Assembly (NCBI RefSeq): GCF_001431505.1
Contig: NZ_LDJP01000058.1
Span: 1-64,000, forward strand
Length of the DNA stretch: 64,000 bases
Reading direction: 5' to 3'
From: Stenotrophomonas daejeonensis
GTDB taxonomy: Bacteria > Pseudomonadota > Gammaproteobacteria > Xanthomonadales > Xanthomonadaceae
Position numbers and translations under genes: made by a program. Each line of letters starts with the position of its first letter. Within the stretch, counting starts at the first letter, position 1. The notes beneath the pieces are model-generated. The model did no database searches, was not told the origin of the DNA, and was given only the letters and a program-made list of their open reading frames with translations. Below are positions 1 through 10,878 of the stretch, piece by piece.

Positions 1-48
1 GCCGTGCGGCCTCGCCCCGCAGGGAGAGGGGCTTGCAAAAACGTGGCA
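1..48. repeat. Partial purine/pyrimidine-rich dispersed repeat downstream of erpA
   Basis: The first bases contain a CCCCGCAGGGAGAGGGGC-type stretch. It resembles the CCCTCTCCC...GGGAGAGGGG repeats seen intact at 32411-32446, 32841-32876 and inside pdhC near 54454-54500. Only part of the element is in the window and it sits directly after the erpA stop codon. The call rests on visual similarity only. Confidence 0.4.
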
Positions 49-435
49 CTACACCGTGAAACTGCTGCCGCAGCCGCAGGTGGTGCGCGCGTTGGGGTTG
101 CGGATCACGAACTGGGCGCCGGTCAGGCTCTCGCTGTAATCGACCTCGGCGCCCATCAGGTACTGCAGGCTCAGCGGGTCCACCAGCAGGGTCACGCCCT
201 CGGTGACGACGGCCAGGTCGTCGTCGGCGCGGTTTTCGTCGAACTCGAACCCGTACTGGAAGCCCGAGCAGCCGCCGCCCTGGATGTAGACGCGCAGGGC
301 GAGGGCGTCGTTGCCCTCGTCACGGATCAGTTCGTGCACCTTGGCCGCCGCCGCCACGGTGAAGTTCAGCGGGCGGTCGAGGGACTGGTAGTCGGGCGCG
401 GCCGGGGTGCCGGGCAGGGAGACGAGCGTGCTCAT
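49..435 (-). CDS. erpA: Iron-sulfur cluster insertion protein ErpA
   Basis: This is an A-type carrier (HesB/IscA family, 128 aa) that delivers Fe-S clusters to apoproteins in the cytoplasm. The three family cysteines are present: C56 in [11 protein letters not shown], and C120 and C122 in the C-terminal TTCGCGSSF. An extension of about 20 residues precedes the domain. The gene lies 31 bases after the bactofilin gene on the same strand and is probably cotranscribed with bactofilin and the DUF6776-like gene. ErpA rather than IscA is inferred because no isc genes are nearby and because of this neighbourhood, which from memory recurs in related gammaproteobacteria. Confidence 0.93.
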   Translation of the reverse strand: MSTLVSLPGTPAAPDYQSLDRPLNFTVAAAAKVHELIRDEGNDALALRVYIQGGGCSGFQYGFEFDENRADDDLAVVTEGVTLLVDPLSLQYLMGAEVDYSESLTGAQFVIRNPNARTTCGCGSSFTV

Positions 436-466
436 GCGCTCAGCATGGGGACGGGACCGCCGCGAT

Positions 467-883
467 TCAAGCCTCTCCGGACGCCGCTGCCACCGCCTGC
501 GGCGCCGGCAGCGCGGCCATCGTGCCCGCGTGCAGCAGGCGGCCGTTGAGCTGCGCGCCGGCGCTCATTTCCACCACCTGGTAATGGACGTTGCCGTTGA
601 CCCGCGCGGTCGGCGCCAGTTCCACCCGTTCGTCGGCGTGCACGTCGCCGTCCAGGCTGCCGCTGACCACCACCACCGACGCGCGCACCTCGCCTTCGAT
701 ATGGCCCTGCTCGGCCAGGGTCAGCGTTGCCCTGGCGCCGTCCTCGGCCACCACCTTGCCCTCGATGCGACCTTCCACGTACAACCCGCCGCTGAACATC
801 ACGTCGCCGCGGATCACCACCTGCGGCCCGATCAGCGCGTCCACCACCATCTGGCTGTCGCGGCTGGACTTGTTTCCGAACAT
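467..883 (-). CDS. Bactofilin (polymer-forming cytoskeletal protein)
   Basis: The product is 138 aa with the bactofilin (DUF583) beta-helix core: repeating short strands with regularly spaced V, G and D residues, such as [20 protein letters not shown] and [15 protein letters not shown]. Family members polymerise without nucleotide into membrane-associated filaments that position cell-wall or appendage factors. The start ATG at 883 begins MFGNKSS. The reading frame stays open far upstream, but that part overlaps the DUF6776-like gene. The stop of that gene lies 2 bases upstream, so the two are probably translationally coupled. The tail after residue 120 is Ala/Pro-rich and probably disordered. 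The cellular role here is unknown. Confidence 0.88.
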   Translation of the reverse strand: MFGNKSSRDSQMVVDALIGPQVVIRGDVMFSGGLYVEGRIEGKVVAEDGARATLTLAEQGHIEGEVRASVVVVSGSLDGDVHADERVELAPTARVNGNVHYQVVEMSAGAQLNGRLLHAGTMAALPAPQAVAAASGEA

Positions 884-885
884 GC

Positions 886-1617
886 TTACTCCCCTCTGCC
901 GTTGCCGGCGAGTTTCCAATCGAATGTCTGGTTGGCGCTCCCCCCCGGGCCAGCCAACGAGATTCGCACACGTTGCGGTGTGAAATCCTTGGGCAGCATC
1001 ACGCTGCCATCCAGTTGCTGGAAATAGCGGAAGGAATAGTCCTGCCCCGGCACCGCGCTGCGCTGGTGCAGTTCGTCCCAGTTCACCGTGACCAGCTTGC
1101 CGTCCCGGACCCCCTCCACGGCGAAGCGCATCTGCCCCTGGCTGATCGCGCCGCGGTTCAGGTTCTGGGTGAGCACCACGCTGTAGTGCCAGCTGCCGGC
1201 GGTTTCGGCGGCGAACTCGATCGAATGCGCATTCAGCCCCTTGCGCTGGCTGGTGGCACCCACCAGCCGTTCGTAGAACGCCACGTCCGCGCGCAGCCCG
1301 GCGATTTCCTCCTCGCGCTCGGCCAGCGAGGCCTGCACCTCGGTGGTGGCGGCGCGGCTGATCTTGTCGGAAGCCTCCAGCGTGGCCTGCCGCTGCCGCA
1401 GTTCCTCGATCTGCCCGAGCTGCAGCTGCGCCTGCTGCTCGCTCTGGCGCAGGCGCTCGCGCAGGTTGCCGGCGTCGGGCGAGGCATGGCGCGAGGCCAG
1501 CCAACCCACCAGCAGCAGCGACAACAGCCACGACACGGCGATGGCCCACGACAGCCCACGCGAGTATCGCGGCGCGCCGCGCGGGGTGATCTGGAAACGC
1601 GAGGGACGGTTGTTCAT
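886..1617 (-). CDS. Single-pass membrane coiled-coil protein (DUF6776-like)
   Basis: The 243 aa protein has a basic N-terminus, one transmembrane helix (about residues 21-41), a predicted coiled coil (about 50-120, rich in E, Q, R and L heptads) and a periplasmic beta-rich domain ending in a DWKLAG motif. It resembles the DUF6776 family found upstream of bactofilin and erpA in related gammaproteobacteria; the family call is from memory. The ATG at 1617 starts MNNRPSRF; the frame is open further upstream but carries no recognisable sequence. It is the first gene of a likely three-gene unit with bactofilin and erpA. A role as membrane partner of bactofilin is inference from gene order. Confidence 0.75.
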   Translation of the reverse strand: MNNRPSRFQITPRGAPRYSRGLSWAIAVSWLLSLLLVGWLASRHASPDAGNLRERLRQSEQQAQLQLGQIEELRQRQATLEASDKISRAATTEVQASLAEREEEIAGLRADVAFYERLVGATSQRKGLNAHSIEFAAETAGSWHYSVVLTQNLNRGAISQGQMRFAVEGVRDGKLVTVNWDELHQRSAVPGQDYSFRYFQQLDGSVMLPKDFTPQRVRISLAGPGGSANQTFDWKLAGNGRGE

Positions 1618-1779
1618 GACAGTGGCGGCGGCAGCCCGCGGGCGCCGCCTGCGCTCCGGCTGAAACGGTCGGGCAGTGTAAACGACCCCGGCGCCCGCCA
1701 CCCCGCCGGCAAGGCTGGCAATCGCCCCGGCCATCGCCGATAGTTGCCAGCCTGTCCCCGGTTTCCACTGGCGCCGTCC

Positions 1780-2409
1780 ATGACCGAAGCCCACGTGTTC
1801 GTCATCGGCATCCTGCTGGCCTGGCTGGCCGGCATCCGCGTGTACCTGACCGTGTTCGGCGTCGGCCTGGCCGGCCTGCTGGGCTGGGTCGATCTGCCTC
1901 CGGCGCTGCAAGCCACGCAGTCATGGTGGGTGCTGGGTACCTCCGGCGCGCTGGCGCTGGTCGAATTCTTCGCCGACAAGATCCCCGGCGTGGATTCGAT
2001 CTGGGACCTGCTGCAGACGCTGGCAAGGGTCCCGGCCGGCGCATTCCTGGCCGCGGCCACGCTGTCGCCCGATGGCGAGCTGAGCACCGGCGTGCTGGTC
2101 GCCGGCGCCGGCGTGGCGCTGGCCAGCCACGGGTTGAAGGCCGGCACCCGCGCCCTGCTGAACACCTCGCCGGAACCGGCCAGCAACTGGATGGCGTCGG
2201 TCGCCGAGGACAGCGTGGTCATCGGCGGGCTGGCACTGGCACTGGCGCACCCGTGGCTGGCGCTGGCGTTCGTGCTCGGCACCAGCCTGTTCGGCGCGCT
2301 GGCGGTGTGGCTGGCCTGGCGCATGCTCTGGCGCGGCCTCAAGCGCCTGTTCGCGCCGGCCGATAGCCACGGCGACGCATCGCGGCATTCGCTGCCACCG
2401 GCACCTTGA
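1780..2409 (+). CDS. DUF4126 family membrane protein
   Basis: This 209 aa very hydrophobic protein has about five or six transmembrane segments. It carries the AGIRVYLTVFGVGLAGLLGW and ALVEFFADKIPGVDSIWDLL sequences typical of DUF4126 proteins, whose function is unknown. The ATG at 1780 (MTEAHVF) is chosen; an in-frame TTG at 1744 would add 12 unconvincing residues. It is divergent from the DUF6776-bactofilin-erpA unit and is followed 31 bases later by the response regulator gene. The C-terminal tail is short, polar and probably cytoplasmic. Confidence 0.8.
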   Translation: MTEAHVFVIGILLAWLAGIRVYLTVFGVGLAGLLGWVDLPPALQATQSWWVLGTSGALALVEFFADKIPGVDSIWDLLQTLARVPAGAFLAAATLSPDGELSTGVLVAGAGVALASHGLKAGTRALLNTSPEPASNWMASVAEDSVVIGGLALALAHPWLALAFVLGTSLFGALAVWLAWRMLWRGLKRLFAPADSHGDASRHSLPPAP

Positions 2410-2440
2410 CCGCATAATCCACGGCTCACGGGGAGTACCG

Positions 2441-4269
2441 ATGGCACGCAGCGACACACCCAACCTTTCCGCCCGCCCGGTCCGCGCGGAAGTCCCGCCG
2501 GTCAACTACTGGCAACGCTGGAGCGTGGCGAGCGCCAAGCCGGCCGAGGTCGTGCGCGCCCAGCTCACCGAGGCGGCCGCCGGCGCGGCCACGCCCACCG
2601 TGCAGGCGCCCGGCCTGCAGGCCGCCAACGAGGCGCCGTACCGGGTGCTGATCGTCGAGGACGACCGCTCGCAGGCGCTGTTCGCGCAAAGCGTGCTGCA
2701 CGGCGCCGGCATGCAGGCGATCATGCAGATGGAGGCCGAGGGCGTGCAGCAGGCCATCGACACCCACCGCCCGGACCTGATCCTGATGGACCTGCACATG
2801 CCCGGGCTGGACGGCATGCGCCTGACCACGCTGATCCGCCAGCAACCGGAGCAGCAACTGCTGCCGATCGTGTTCCTGACCGGCGACGTCGACCCCGAGC
2901 GCCAGTTCGAAGTGCTCGACAGCGGCGCCGACGACTTCCTGACCAAGCCGATCCGCCCGCGCCACCTGGTCGCGGCCGTGTCCAACCGCATCCGCCGCGC
3001 GCGCCAGCAGGGCCAGGGCGGCACCGGCGCCGGCCCGGCGATGAACAATCCCGAGACCGGCCTGCCCACCCGCCACAACCTGATGCTGCAACTGGATGCC
3101 GCGCTGGCCGGCAAGGAAAGCGGCGGGCTGATGTTCATCGAGATCGCCAGCGCCCTGGGCCTGCGCGAACGCTACGGCTACGCCGCCTTCGAACGGCTGA
3201 TGGTGCAGGCCGGCCGGCGCCTGGGCGAGGCCGCGCGGCCGCACCCGCTGGCGCGGCTGAGCGACAACAGCTTCCTGCTGCTGGCGCGCAACATCGACGA
3301 GAACACCGTCGAGGCGCTGGCGCGCGCGCTGCGCGAATCGCTGTCGGCGCACCCGTTCCTGGTGCGCGAGGAGGAATCGGTGCACCTGCGCTGCGCCATC
3401 GGCCACGCCCACCTGTCGCAGGGCTTCGCCGACGCCGGCACCGCCGTGGAAGCGGTGGAACGCACCGCCCTGCAGGCGCGCCTGCTCCCCGACGGCATTG
3501 CCGCGCACCAGAGCGCCGCCGACGCTGCCGCGCAGGAACACCTGGCGCTGCTCGACGGCCACCTCGAACTGGCCTACCAACCCATCGTCGCCGTCTCCGG
3601 CAGCGACACCGCGCAGTACCAGGTGCTGCTGCGCATGCGCCGCAGCGACGGCGCCCTGCTCTCGGCCGGGCAGGTGATCCCCGCCGCCGAGGCCGCCGGG
3701 CGCATCGCCGACCTCGACCAGCAGGTGCTGGAACACGCGCTGGGCCTGCTGCACCGCTACCAGTTCGCCACCCCGCCGATGCGCCTGTTCGTCTCGCAGT
3801 CGCTGCGCACGCTGGCGCGCGAGGCCTTCGCCGACTGGCTGCTCAAGGCCATCGCCGAGCGCGGCATTTCCGGCAGCGCGCTGGTGATCGACGTGCGCCT
3901 GGCCGACGCCTTGGTCCACGCGGTGACGCTGCAGCAGTTCTGCGACCGCCTGATGCAGGCCGGCGTGCAGTTCTGCCTGAGCCAGTTCGAACCCGGCGCC
4001 GAAGCCAACGCGCTGCTCACCCAGCTGCCGCTGAGCTTCGTGCGCATGGCCGGCCGCTACGCCGGCAGCCATGCCGACCAGAAGCTGCGCGACGAGCTGC
4101 GTGGTGTCATCGATGCCGCGCACCGCGCCAACCTGCAGGTCGTCGGCCAGCAGATCGAAGACCCGCAGGCCGCCGCCGCGATGTGGATGGGCGGCGTCGA
4201 TTTCATCCAGGGCAACGTGGTGCAGTCGGTCGGCAGCGAACTGGACTTCGACTTCCAGAACGCGGTGCT

Positions 4270-4273
<4 letters not shown>
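2441..4273 (+). CDS. Response regulator with degenerate GGDEF and EAL domains
   Basis: The 610 aa protein has a polar N-terminus, a receiver domain (about residues 68-190; acidic pair in VEDD, phosphoacceptor D117 in LMDLHMPG, K in TKP), a GGDEF-like domain (about 205-345) and an EAL-like domain (about 360-605). The receiver looks active. The GGDEF motif is replaced by SDNSF, and every EAL catalytic signature I can place is lost: EALLR reads QVLLR, FVN reads FVS, and the DDFG region reads LSQFEPG. It is therefore expected to be a c-di-GMP sensor or scaffold rather than an enzyme, by analogy with FimX. Its stop overlaps the GTG start of the hybrid kinase, the probable phosphodonor. Confidence 0.85.
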
Positions 4274-6561
<2,288 letters not shown>

Positions 6562-6562
6562 A

Positions 6563-7033
6563 TCAGTCTTCCAGCTTGGTCAGCAGGTAATTCGGCTCGC
6601 CGATGCGCTCGATCAGGTCCAGCTGCGTCTCCAGCCAGTCGATGTGTTCCTCTTCCGAATCGAGGATCTTTACGAACAGCTCGCGGCTGACGTAGTCACC
6701 GATGCTCTCGGCGTAGGCCACCGCGTCGCGCAGCAGCTTCACCCCGTCGCTTTCCAGTGCCAGGTCGCAGCGCAGGATCTCGGTCGGGTTCTCGCCGATG
6801 CGCAGCTTGCCCAGCGCCTGGAAATTCGGCAGCCCTTCGAGGAAAAGGATGCGGTCGGACAGCATGTCCGCATGCTTCATCTCGTCGATCGACTCCTTGT
6901 ACTCGTGCTCGGCCAGTTCCTTCAGCCCCCAGTTCTTCAGCATCTTGGCGTGCAGGAAGTACTGGTTGATCGAGGTCAGCTCGTTGTAGAGCGCCTTGTT
7001 GAGGAATTCGATGACCTTGGCGTCGCCTTTCAT
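6563..7033 (-). CDS. bfr: Bacterioferritin
   Basis: This 156 aa iron-storage protein forms heme-containing 24-mers. All the ferroxidase ligands are at textbook positions: E18, E51, H54, E94, E127 and H130. M52, the heme axial ligand, marks it as a bacterioferritin rather than a ferritin or Dps. The start is ATG 7033 ([10 protein letters not shown]). It is transcribed toward the hybrid kinase gene and ends one base away, leaving no room for a separate terminator. Bfd, the ferredoxin that mobilises its iron, is encoded 170 bases upstream on the same strand, so storage and release are linked genetically. Confidence 0.97.
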   Translation of the reverse strand: MKGDAKVIEFLNKALYNELTSINQYFLHAKMLKNWGLKELAEHEYKESIDEMKHADMLSDRILFLEGLPNFQALGKLRIGENPTEILRCDLALESDGVKLLRDAVAYAESIGDYVSRELFVKILDSEEEHIDWLETQLDLIERIGEPNYLLTKLED

Positions 7034-7203
7034 GGGTTGCTCCCGCACACGTTGAACGCGCGCACTGTAGCGCCATGCAGCGGACGATGAAGTAACGCGA
7101 ATCGTGCTCATTGACCTTGCCGCATGCGGCAGTGACGCACGCGCGGCACCGACTACGACGGGACGGAGAACGGGTGCGGGAAACGCCGGGATGGCCCGGC
7201 CGC

Positions 7204-7413
7204 TCAGGCGGCCTTGCCCAGCTCCAGCATCGGCAGCGGCAAGCCGTGCGTGGCGCGCGCCTTGGCCAGCAGCTCAGCCGCCATGTCCAGGCAGGAACCA
7301 CAGGTCGAGCCGCAACCGGTACGCATGGTCAACTCGGCCACCGTGCTGCAGCCGTTGTCGGCGGCTTCGCGGATCTGGTGGTCGGTCACTCCGTTGCAGA
7401 TGCAGACGTACAC
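7204..7413 (-). CDS. bfd: Bacterioferritin-associated ferredoxin Bfd
   Basis: Bfd is a small [2Fe-2S] ferredoxin that docks on bacterioferritin and reduces its core to release iron. With the GTG start at 7413 the protein is 69 aa and its cysteines fall at C4, C6, C38 and C41, the positions of the cluster ligands in known Bfd proteins ([11 protein letters not shown] and CGSTCGSC). An in-frame TTG at 7440 would add nine residues but would lie only about 10 bases from the inferred transcription start. A Fur-box-like promoter lies just upstream (7456-7505), as expected for a gene induced by iron starvation. Confidence 0.9.
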   Translation of the reverse strand: MYVCICNGVTDHQIREAADNGCSTVAELTMRTGCGSTCGSCLDMAAELLAKARATHGLPLPMLELGKAA

Positions 7414-7455
7414 GGCGGGCGTCGGGGGCAGGCAGGCCAAGAGCGGCCTGCCGGC

Positions 7456-7484
7456 ATTTCATCGAAAACGAGAATGGTTGTCAA
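7456..7484 (-). promoter_or_regulatory. Predicted sigma70 promoter of bfd
   Basis: Read on the minus strand, a perfect -35 TTGACA (7479-7484) is followed by a 17-base spacer and a -10-like TGAAAT (7456-7461). This would start transcription around 7449, about 36 bases before the GTG at 7413. The -35 lies inside a Fur-box-like sequence. Confidence 0.55.
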
Positions 7485-7505
7485 TAATCTTCCTGAATCA
7501 TTCTC
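7470..7505. promoter_or_regulatory. Fur-box-like operator upstream of bfd
   Basis: GAGAATGGTTGTCAATAAT (7470-7488) matches the 19-base Fur consensus at about 12 positions by eye. The outer arms GAGAATG (7470-7476) and CATTCTC (7499-7505) form a perfect 7-base inverted repeat. It covers the -35 of the predicted bfd promoter, so iron-loaded Fur would block transcription. AT-richness stands out against the surrounding high GC. Confidence 0.5.
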
Positions 7506-7518
7506 GTCAAACCCCGGC

Positions 7519-8142
7519 TCAGCTACCGGCGGGGCCTTCCCCCTGCACCTTCTTCGGCCAGTACCCACGCGCACGCGAACGCTTGCGTGGCCGCTCGTGG
7601 CCGGCGGCATGGCCGGGCATCCAGGCCTCCTGCGCGCTCTGCGGCATCGCCGTGACCTCGCTGCCCGCCACCCCGCGCGCCAATGGCGCCAGGTGCCGCA
7701 ACGCCCGCGCGTAGACACCGCGCTTGAACATCACCACGTGCTCGACCGGGTACCAGAAATCCACCCAGCGCCAGTGGTCGAATTCGGGTGAATCGGTATG
7801 GTCCAGGCTCACGTGCGTCTCGTCGCCGGTCAGGCGCAGCAGGAACCAGACCTGCTTCTGGCCGATGCACACCTGCCGCTCGTTGCGGCGGATGGCGCGG
7901 CTGGGCAGGCGGTAACGCAGCCAGCCGGGCGTTGCCCCCAGCACTTCCACATGCTCGGGCAACAGGCCGGTTTCTTCCTGCAATTCGCGATACATGGCCT
8001 CGACCGGGGTCTCGTCGGAATTCATCCCGCCCTGCGGAAACTGCCAGCCGTCCCTGCGCACTCGCCGTGCCCAGAACACCTGCCCGTCTTCCCGCATCAG
8101 CACGATGCCGACGTTCGGTCGATAGCCGTCCGGATCGATCAC
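7519..8142 (-). CDS. rppH: RNA pyrophosphohydrolase RppH (Nudix)
   Basis: RppH removes pyrophosphate from the 5' triphosphate of mRNAs and so triggers RNase E-dependent decay. The GTG start at 8142 gives [15 protein letters not shown], the standard RppH opening, and is preceded by AGGAG at 8-base spacing; upstream in-frame codons lack this. The Nudix box runs from residue 38 to 60 ([20 protein letters not shown]). At 207 aa it is about 30 residues longer than the E. coli enzyme because of a very basic C-terminal tail ([17 protein letters not shown]), perhaps for RNA contact. It stands alone between bfd and the tRNA genes. Confidence 0.93.
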   Translation of the reverse strand: MIDPDGYRPNVGIVLMREDGQVFWARRVRRDGWQFPQGGMNSDETPVEAMYRELQEETGLLPEHVEVLGATPGWLRYRLPSRAIRRNERQVCIGQKQVWFLLRLTGDETHVSLDHTDSPEFDHWRWVDFWYPVEHVVMFKRGVYARALRHLAPLARGVAGSEVTAMPQSAQEAWMPGHAAGHERPRKRSRARGYWPKKVQGEGPAGS

Positions 8143-8217
8143 GATGCGGACTCCTGAAGTTCTACTGTCCGGACTCTGCCATGGCCATCGCCGCGCCACA
8201 AGCTCGGAAGAAAACTG

Positions 8218-8246
8218 TTGACAGGCATCCCCGCCATGCGCAAAAT
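8218..8246 (+). promoter_or_regulatory. Promoter of the tRNA-Met/tRNA-Gln unit
   Basis: A perfect -35 TTGACA (8218-8223) and a -10-like CAAAAT (8241-8246) are separated by exactly 17 bases. A GC-rich discriminator follows, as is common for stringently controlled stable-RNA promoters. The inferred start is about 8 bases before the first tRNA. Confidence 0.6.
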
Positions 8247-8261
8247 TGCGGGCTCCCTCAG

Positions 8262-8338
8262 GGCTATGTAGCTCAGCCGGTTAGAGCACAGCACTCATAA
8301 TGCTGGGGTCGGTGGTTCGAGTCCACCCATAGCCACCA
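8262..8338 (+). tRNA. tRNA-Met (CAT), elongator type
   Basis: The sequence folds into a 77-base cloverleaf. The acceptor arms GGCTATG and CATAGCC pair fully, the T arm has GGTTCGAGTCC, the anticodon CAT is at 8296-8298, and the 3' CCA is encoded. The sequence resembles the E. coli elongator Met tRNA rather than the initiator, since the acceptor starts with a paired G. A lysidine-modified Ile2 tRNA would share the CAT anticodon but looks less likely. Confidence 0.9.
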
Positions 8339-8392
8339 CGGATGCCGGCATTGGCATCCCCTCGCAGGGAATGCGATAATCATCGCTCACAT

Positions 8393-8467
8393 TGCCCCGT
8401 CGCCAAGCGGTAAGGCACCTGACTCTGACTCAGGCATTCGGTGGTTCGAATCCATCCGGGGCAGCCA
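8393..8467 (+). tRNA. tRNA-Gln (CTG)
   Basis: A 75-base cloverleaf with acceptor arms TGCCCCG and CGGGGCA, anticodon stem CCTGA/TCAGG enclosing loop CTCTGAC (anticodon CTG at 8425-8427), T arm GGTTCGAATCC and encoded CCA. It lies 54 bases after tRNA-Met in the same direction and is probably cotranscribed with it. Confidence 0.92.
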
Positions 8468-8473
8468 AACACG

Positions 8474-8503
8474 AAAGGCCCGATCGAAAGATCGGGCCTT
8501 TTT
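8474..8503 (+). terminator. Rho-independent terminator of the tRNA unit
   Basis: A 9-bp GC-rich stem GGCCCGATC/GATCGGGCC closes a GAAA tetraloop and is followed by a run of five T; upstream A residues would pair with the T run and extend the stem. It begins seven bases after the tRNA-Gln CCA. Confidence 0.93.
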
Positions 8504-8601
8504 CTTTGCCTTCCGTCGCCCTACCCAACCCTCTCGGAAAAGCCACATCGCGACTGGCGCCGCCCCTACGGCTTGCTTCCGTGAGCCACGGCCCGAACGA
8601 C

Positions 8602-8627
8602 AAAAGCCCGGCCGAAGCCGGGCTTTT
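8602..8627 (-). terminator. Terminator of the rplM-rpsI operon
   Basis: An 11-bp inverted repeat AAAAGCCCGGC/GCCGGGCTTTT encloses a 4-base loop that is TTCG on the minus strand, a very stable tetraloop. It lies about 50 bases after the rpsI stop. A tracts on one side and T tracts on the other make it bidirectional in principle. Confidence 0.9.
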
Positions 8628-8676
8628 GCTTTTCCAACCAGCGGGACCCCGAAGGATCCCGGCCAAACGCGATGGA

Positions 8677-9069
8677 TCAGCGCTTGGAGAACTGGGTGGC
8701 GCGGCGGGCCTTGTGCAGGCCGACCTTCTTGCGCTCGACTTCGCGGGCGTCGCGGGTCATGAAGCCGGCCTTGCGCAGCTCGGACTTCAGGCCTTCGTCG
8801 TACTCGACCAGCGCGCGGGCGATGCCCAGGCGGATCGCACCGGCCTGGCCGGTGGTGCCACCGCCGGCGGCGGTGACGACGACGTCGAAGCTTTCGGTGT
8901 TCTTGGTCAGCTCCAGCGGCTGGCGCACGATCATGCGCGCGGTCTCACGGCCGAAGAACTCGTCCAGCGGACGGCCATTGACGGTGATGTTGCCGGTGCC
9001 CTTGCGCAGGAACACGCGGGCGGTGGAGGACTTGCGGCGGCCAGTGCCGTAGTTTTGCGTGATAGCCAT
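8677..9069 (-). CDS. rpsI: Small ribosomal subunit protein uS9
   Basis: This is ribosomal protein S9 (130 aa), which reaches into the ribosomal P site with its C-terminal tail. The start [20 protein letters not shown] and the conserved basic tail ending in QFSKR are both intact. The gene follows rplM after a 2-base gap, the usual operon order, and is followed by a strong terminator at 8602-8627. Confidence 0.98.
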   Translation of the reverse strand: MAITQNYGTGRRKSSTARVFLRKGTGNITVNGRPLDEFFGRETARMIVRQPLELTKNTESFDVVVTAAGGGTTGQAGAIRLGIARALVEYDEGLKSELRKAGFMTRDAREVERKKVGLHKARRATQFSKR

Positions 9070-9071
9070 GA

Positions 9072-9500
9072 TCAGATATCCAGGACTTGCGGCTGCTGGG
9101 CGGCGTGCGGATGTTCGGCGCCGGCGTAAACCTTGAGCTTGCGGTACATCTGGCGACCCAGCGGACCCTTCGGCAGCATGCCCTTCACGGCGATCTCGAT
9201 CACGCGCTCCGGGTGGCGCTCCAGCGCCTGGGCCAGGGTTTCGGTCTTCAGGTTGCCGATGTAGCCGGTGAAGCGGTGGTACTGCTTGTCCTGCAGCTTC
9301 TTGCCGGTGACGGCAATCTTTTCTGCATTGATGACAACCAGGTAGTCGCCGGTATCGACGTGCGGGGTGTAGACGGGCTTGTGCTTGCCACGCAGGCGGC
9401 GGGCCAGCTCGGTGGCCAGACGGCCCAGGGTCTTGCCCGAGGCGTCGACGAGATACCAGTCGCGTTGGACGGTCTCGTTCTTTGCGGTGAAAGTGCTCAT
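9072..9500 (-). CDS. rplM: Large ribosomal subunit protein uL13
   Basis: Ribosomal protein L13 (142 aa), an early-assembly 50S protein. Hallmark sequences such as [17 protein letters not shown] and [17 protein letters not shown] are present. It is the first gene of the rplM-rpsI operon. An 80-base leader separates the start from a well-spaced promoter (9589-9617). In E. coli this operon is autoregulated through L13 binding to its leader; whether that holds here is not visible. Confidence 0.98.
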   Translation of the reverse strand: MSTFTAKNETVQRDWYLVDASGKTLGRLATELARRLRGKHKPVYTPHVDTGDYLVVINAEKIAVTGKKLQDKQYHRFTGYIGNLKTETLAQALERHPERVIEIAVKGMLPKGPLGRQMYRKLKVYAGAEHPHAAQQPQVLDI

Positions 9501-9588
9501 GAAAGAACTCAGGTTAGGTCGGGCTCATTGCGGCGCTGCACTGCCGGAACTCTGCCACGCGTTGTGAAGGTGGAACGCAAGAGGCGGG

Positions 9589-9617
9589 ATTGTACCGGCC
9601 GCGCCACCTCCGCGCAA
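9589..9617 (-). promoter_or_regulatory. Predicted promoter of rplM-rpsI
   Basis: On the minus strand TTGCGC (9612-9617) and TACAAT (9589-9594) are separated by exactly 17 bases, with a GC-rich discriminator after the -10. This would start transcription about 80 bases before the rplM ATG. Position and spacing support it; no other comparable pair is seen nearby. Confidence 0.6.
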
Positions 9618-9692
9618 CCGAAGGCCCCGCCGGCCTTGGCAGCCCCCATGCCAGCGGCGAGAATCCCGGGGACGCCCTTCCCGCCGGATGCC

Positions 9693-10337
9693 ATGACCAT
9701 CACCCGCGCCCACACGCCACTGGACCACCTGCTGACCGAAGCGCAACGCGCCCTGGACACCGTGTTCGGCAATCCCCCGGCCATGCGCCCGAACCCGGCC
9801 GGCAACACCCCGGAAATCACGCTGGAAACGCACGAGCGGCGGCACGCGGCCGGGCTGATGCGCATCAACCACGTCGGCGAGGTCTGCGCGCAGGGGCTGT
9901 ATTTCGGCCAGGCCGCGGTCGCGCGCGACCCCGCCACCCGCGCGCACCTGCTGGAAGCGGCGCAGGAGGAAACCGACCACCTGAGCTGGTGCGCCGACCG
10001 CCTGCGCGAACTGGACAGCCGCCCCAGCCTGTTCAACCCGCTGTGGTACGCGGGCAGCTACGCCATCGGCACGCTGGCCGGGCTGCGCGGCGATGGCTGG
10101 AACCTGGGCTTCGTGGTCGAGACCGAGCGCCAGGTCGAGGCACACCTGGACGAGCATCTGGAAACCCTGCCGCCGGCCGACCAGCGCAGCCGCGCGATCC
10201 TGCGGGTCATGAAGGCCGACGAGGCGCGCCACGCCGAGCATGCCGAACATGCCGGCGCCCGCGTGCTGCCGCAGCCGATCCCGACGGTGATGGCGCTGGC
10301 CTCCAAGGCGATGAAGACCGTCGCCTACCGGCTCTGA
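9693..10337 (+). CDS. coq7: 3-demethoxyubiquinol 3-hydroxylase Coq7
   Basis: This di-iron hydroxylase performs the last ring hydroxylation of ubiquinone synthesis at the membrane and is the alternative to UbiF. The product is 214 aa from ATG 9693. Ligands are visible at E63 (NHVGEV), E93 and H96 (EETDHL), E145, and E177 with H180 (ADEARH). The gene stands alone, divergent from rplM-rpsI, and is followed by a REP dimer. Open frame continues far upstream of 9693, but that part lies opposite rplM. Confidence 0.95.
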   Translation: MTITRAHTPLDHLLTEAQRALDTVFGNPPAMRPNPAGNTPEITLETHERRHAAGLMRINHVGEVCAQGLYFGQAAVARDPATRAHLLEAAQEETDHLSWCADRLRELDSRPSLFNPLWYAGSYAIGTLAGLRGDGWNLGFVVETERQVEAHLDEHLETLPPADQRSRAILRVMKADEARHAEHAEHAGARVLPQPIPTVMALASKAMKTVAYRL

Positions 10338-10367
10338 TGCGGCCCACTCGAAACCGCATCCTCGACC

Positions 10368-10436
10368 GTAGCTGCGGGGCTTGCCCCGCAGGGGGCCTTG
10401 CCGCGAGAACCCGTGCCGGGCAAGCCCGGCACCTAC
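10368..10436. repeat. REP dimer (GTAG/SMAG type) after coq7
   Basis: Two 24-base palindromic units in opposite orientation, 10368-10391 (GTAG head, arms CTGCGGGG/CCCCGCAG, loop CTTG) and 10413-10436 (inverted, arms GTGCCGGG/CCCGGCAC, loop CTTG). This is the architecture of the Stenotrophomonas GTAG REPs: a tetranucleotide head followed by a hairpin, in dimers with a short spacer. It sits between convergent coq7 and gdx. Confidence 0.85.
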
Positions 10437-10468
10437 GAGGCACGTCGCAACCGACTCACCGCTCCACT

Positions 10469-10786
10469 TCAGCCTGACGCCAGCTTCAAGCCGATCACGC
10501 CGGCCACGATCAGCGCCACGCAGGCCAGCCGCGCCGGCGAGGCGCTGTCGTTGAACAGGACGATGCCCAGCACCGCCACGCCCATCGCGCCGATGCCGGT
10601 CCAGATGGCGTAGGCGGTGCCGATCGGGATCTGCTTCATCGCCTGCGTCAGCAGCCACAGGCTGATGCCGGCGGCCACCACGGTGCCGACGCTCGGCCAC
10701 AAACGGGTGAAGCCTTCGCTGTATTTCAGGCCCAGCGCGAAGCCGATCTCGAACAGGCCGGCCAGCAGCAGGTAAACCCAGGGCAT
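10469..10786 (-). CDS. gdx: Guanidinium exporter Gdx (SugE, small multidrug resistance family)
   Basis: A 105 aa SMR protein with four transmembrane helices, the essential E13 in the first helix (LLLAGLFEIGFALGLKY) and the Gdx-subtype motif GTAYAIWTGIG. Gdx proteins form antiparallel dimers that exchange guanidinium for protons; the older name is SugE. Start ATG 10786 has a very strong ribosome-binding site (AAAGGAGG). A guanidine-II riboswitch with terminator lies in its leader, which independently supports guanidinium as substrate rather than the broader drug range of EmrE-type members. Confidence 0.95.
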   Translation of the reverse strand: MPWVYLLLAGLFEIGFALGLKYSEGFTRLWPSVGTVVAAGISLWLLTQAMKQIPIGTAYAIWTGIGAMGVAVLGIVLFNDSASPARLACVALIVAGVIGLKLASG

Positions 10787-10843
10787 CCGATACCTCCTTT
10801 CCTCAACCCCGCGCCGGATGCACGGCCGGTCGCGGGCAATCGC

Positions 10844-10878
10844 AAAAAGAAACGGCCCGATGCTTTCGCACCGGGCCG
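10844..10878 (-). terminator. Riboswitch-controlled terminator in the gdx leader
   Basis: On the minus strand an 11-bp stem (CGGCCCGGTGC/GCATCGGGCCG, one G-T wobble) closes a GAAA loop (10864-10867 region) and is followed by TTTCTTTTT. The first four bases of its 5' arm (10875-10878) are also the 3' arm of riboswitch hairpin P2, so the two folds exclude each other. Confidence 0.85.

Noticed and set aside
7438-7440. TTG at 7440 as the bfd start
   Set aside because: It would shift the cluster cysteines away from the standard Bfd positions and lies almost at the inferred transcription start; GTG 7413 fits better.
8262-8467. tRNA pair as an integration site for a genomic island
   Set aside because: No integrase gene, direct repeat of a tRNA 3' end or composition shift is seen on either side.
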